A stretch of DNA of 63,279 nt from Acetobacter aceti NBRC 14818 (GTDB lineage Bacteria > Pseudomonadota > Alphaproteobacteria > Acetobacterales > Acetobacteraceae), in contig NZ_AP023411.1 of the NCBI RefSeq assembly GCF_000193495.2, positions 1 through 63,279 of the forward strand. Direction: 5' to 3'. Under the pieces are notes generated by a model, which was not told the DNA's origin, searched no databases, and was given only the letters and a program-made list of their open reading frames with translations. The position numbers and the translations under genes were made by a program. Numbering within the stretch: position 1 is the stretch's first letter; every line of letters begins with the position of its first letter. Below are positions 62,061 through 63,279 of this stretch, piece after piece.

Positions 62061-62965
62061 GAGCCCTTTTGGAAATTCACGGATGAGCGTTTCGGCGTAG
62101 CATGAGGCTTCCCATGGCGATGTGGATCATGGCCTCTGCGACGTCGATCCGCTGTTCGTAGTCCTTCACAAGGCGACGCCAGCGGATCATCCAACCGAAG
62201 GTCCGTTCCACAACCCACCGACGCGGCAGGATTTCAAACCCTTTTGCTGTCTCTGACCGCCGGATGATCTCGACTGTGAAGTCGAGAAAAGTGGCCTTAT
62301 CCATCAACTGGAGGCGGTCATAGGCTCCATCGGCGAACAGGTGCTTCACCCAAGGCCAGCGTTTACGAATGGCATCAAGGATCATCTGTCCTCCTGCACT
62401 GTCCGAAATATCGGCTGTTGTCAGCTGGACCAGGAGAAGGCGGCCATCCGTATCAACTGCGATGTGACGTTTCCGACCGACGATCTTCTTGCCTGCGTCA
62501 TAACCACGTGTCTTTGCGTGGGGTGCCTTGATACTCTGGCTATCAATGACACCACCCGATGGACTGGTTTCGCGTCCTGCCGCTTCACGATCAAGCATCA
62601 GACAGACATCATGAATGGTCTGGAACAGGAAACGGCGCATCAGCCTGCGGAACCACCAGTAAACCGTTTGCCATGGGCCAAAATGAACCGGAAGCATCTC
62701 CCAACCGCAGCCTGAGCGCACGAGATAGCGCAGAGCATTGATGATCTCACGGAAATCGGTTGTCCGTTTCCGACCACGCCGGTTCGCAGGGGGCATCAGA
62801 GGCGCTATGCGCTCCCATTCCTCATCTGTCAGATCAGACGGATAGCGTTTCGTCTTGCGTGTAATTTCGGCCATGCGGCCTCGTTGTGCTGGCGTCCACA
62901 TCCTGCCTTTGAATCACGCTCAAAACCTCTTGAAAACCTATCATAGCGAATTTCCAAAAGGGCTC
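62061..62965 (-). mobile_element. right IS5-family copy (905 bp)
   Basis: Intact element with ends GAGCCCTTTTGGAAATTC and complement. The inner flank is TAA at 62058-62060, not matching the left copy's inner flank TCA, as expected when the outer ends define the composite. Confidence 0.9.
62077..62901 (-). CDS. IS5-family transposase (IS1031-like group)
   Basis: 274 residues: N-terminal DUF4096-like domain (DLTDEEWERIAPLMPPANRR) and a DDE core (GGVIDSQSIKAPHAKTRGYD; GRKRHIAVDTDGRL; LFADGAYDR; WVVERTFGWMIRWRRLVKDY). Intact. Confidence 0.93.
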   Translation of the reverse strand: MWTPAQRGRMAEITRKTKRYPSDLTDEEWERIAPLMPPANRRGRKRTTDFREIINALRYLVRSGCGWEMLPVHFGPWQTVYWWFRRLMRRFLFQTIHDVCLMLDREAAGRETSPSGGVIDSQSIKAPHAKTRGYDAGKKIVGRKRHIAVDTDGRLLLVQLTTADISDSAGGQMILDAIRKRWPWVKHLFADGAYDRLQLMDKATFLDFTVEIIRRSETAKGFEILPRRWVVERTFGWMIRWRRLVKDYEQRIDVAEAMIHIAMGSLMLRRNAHP

Positions 62966-63158
62966 TTACCTGATCTAATGAAAAACCCAGATCCCGGGAT
63001 CGACGAATAAAAGACAGTCTCGCGAGTGCCTCATCATCATAAGTGCGATAATTGCCATCGGTCCGCTGTGGCGGAGCCAGCAGTCCGATCCGTTCATAAT
63101 AGCGGATCGTCTCGACTTTGGTATTCGTTGCCTTTCCCAAGGCGCCAATCGATCGCAT
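62966..63158 (-). pseudogene. merR, 5' part (split by composite transposon)
   Basis: Start MRSIGALGKATNTKVETIRY at 63158 after AGGCAGGGA, then YERIGLLAPPQRTDGNYRTY and FSLDQVR up to the TTA duplicate at 62966. This holds the complete DNA-binding domain but neither the dimer helix nor the metal-binding part. Confidence 0.9.
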
Positions 63159-63170
63159 TCCCTGCCTCTT

Positions 63171-63201
63171 GACCCTGTAGTTGCTACAGGGAGCATACAT
63201 T
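63171..63201 (+). promoter_or_regulatory. MerR-type promoter/operator of the metal-efflux operon
   Basis: TTGACC (-35, 63171) is followed by the dyad CCCTGTAGTTGCTACAGGG (63174-63192) and a CATACA-type -10 with a 19-base spacer. An overlong spacer with a central dyad is the mark of MerR activation. It drives the CDF-czcCBA operon. Confidence 0.8.
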
Positions 63202-63231
63202 AAAACAGATGATTCGTCAGGGAGGCGCTGG

Positions 63232-63279
63232 ATGGCAGGAGGATGCTGTGGTGGATGCACAGATACGCCGCTACCAATC
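63232..63279 (+). CDS. CDF/CzcD-like cation transporter, first 16 codons
   Basis: ATG 63232 has GGGAGG upstream and reads MAGGCCGGCTDTPLPI up to the window end, then in frame into base 1 (NKSWRRALLIALFL). Four Cys in the first nine residues are a likely metal-binding tail. Confidence 0.82.
   Translation, partial: MAGGCCGGCTDTPLPI

Larger units (their letters stand above)
53615..62965. mobile_element. composite transposon (9351 bp) inserted in merR
   Basis: Two 905-bp IS5-family copies in inverted orientation (53615-60531, itself interrupted; 62061-62965) flank a SulP gene. The target duplication TTA is at 53612-53614 and 62966-62968. Because the duplication sits at the outer ends, the whole unit moved as one. 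Confidence 0.85.

Overview
The window reads as a complete circular conjugative plasmid of 63,279 bp, probably from an acetic acid bacterium (Acetobacteraceae). The two ends join in frame inside one gene: codons 1-16 of a small cation transporter lie at 63232-63279 and the rest at 1-603. The host assignment rests on my recognition of families (MOBF relaxase, RepA with iterons, IS1031-like and IS701-like elements) and is inference. I see no rRNA, tRNA or CRISPR array.

Layout: (1) 63232-6203, metal-efflux operon (CDF transporter then an RND tripartite pump, czcCBA-like), divergent from a MerR-type regulator gene that is split by a 9.35-kb composite transposon. (2) 6315-10297, MOBF relaxase and a small partner on the minus strand; 10298-10602, candidate oriT and 12-bp direct repeats; 10603-13017, an operon whose layout resembles R388 stbABC. 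(3) About 14.3-30.2 kb, the predicted leading region: nearly all genes are on the minus strand, pointing at oriT (Fic/VbhA pair, ssb, DUF7673, DUF932, a ParB-domain protein with a NepR-like partner, a Phd/toxin pair and many small orphans). Four copies of a 0.5-kb hairpin-rich module sit upstream of minus-strand genes. (4) 30.2-36.9 kb: an unknown gene, an Abi/HEPN defence gene, a WGR protein, an RHH/HTH regulator, RepA, a ten-iteron origin and a serine resolvase. (5) 37.4-50.2 kb: a complete virB1-virB11/virD4 type IV secretion operon, including a 56-residue VirB7 lipoprotein and an EexN-like protein. (6) 50.4-53.2 kb: arsR-arsC-arsB-arsH. (7) 53.6-63.0 kb: composite transposon of two inverted IS5-family copies carrying a SulP transporter; one IS copy is itself interrupted by a 6,007-bp Tn3-family transposon.

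The most interesting reading is a leading-region expression system. If transfer starts near 10.4 kb and the + strand enters the recipient first, the minus-strand genes use the entering strand as template. The four modules fold into many perfect hairpins as single strands. Each is joined to a palindromic TATAAT element, a hairpin 5' leader and a shared start context GGGAGGGTAAACCCTATG. This fits single-stranded-DNA promoters of the Frpo/ssi kind, known from F and ColIb-P9, here repeated and wired to uncharacterised genes. Three clusters of 12-bp repeats (10.5, 21.2, 31.0 kb) add a possible StbA-like regulon.
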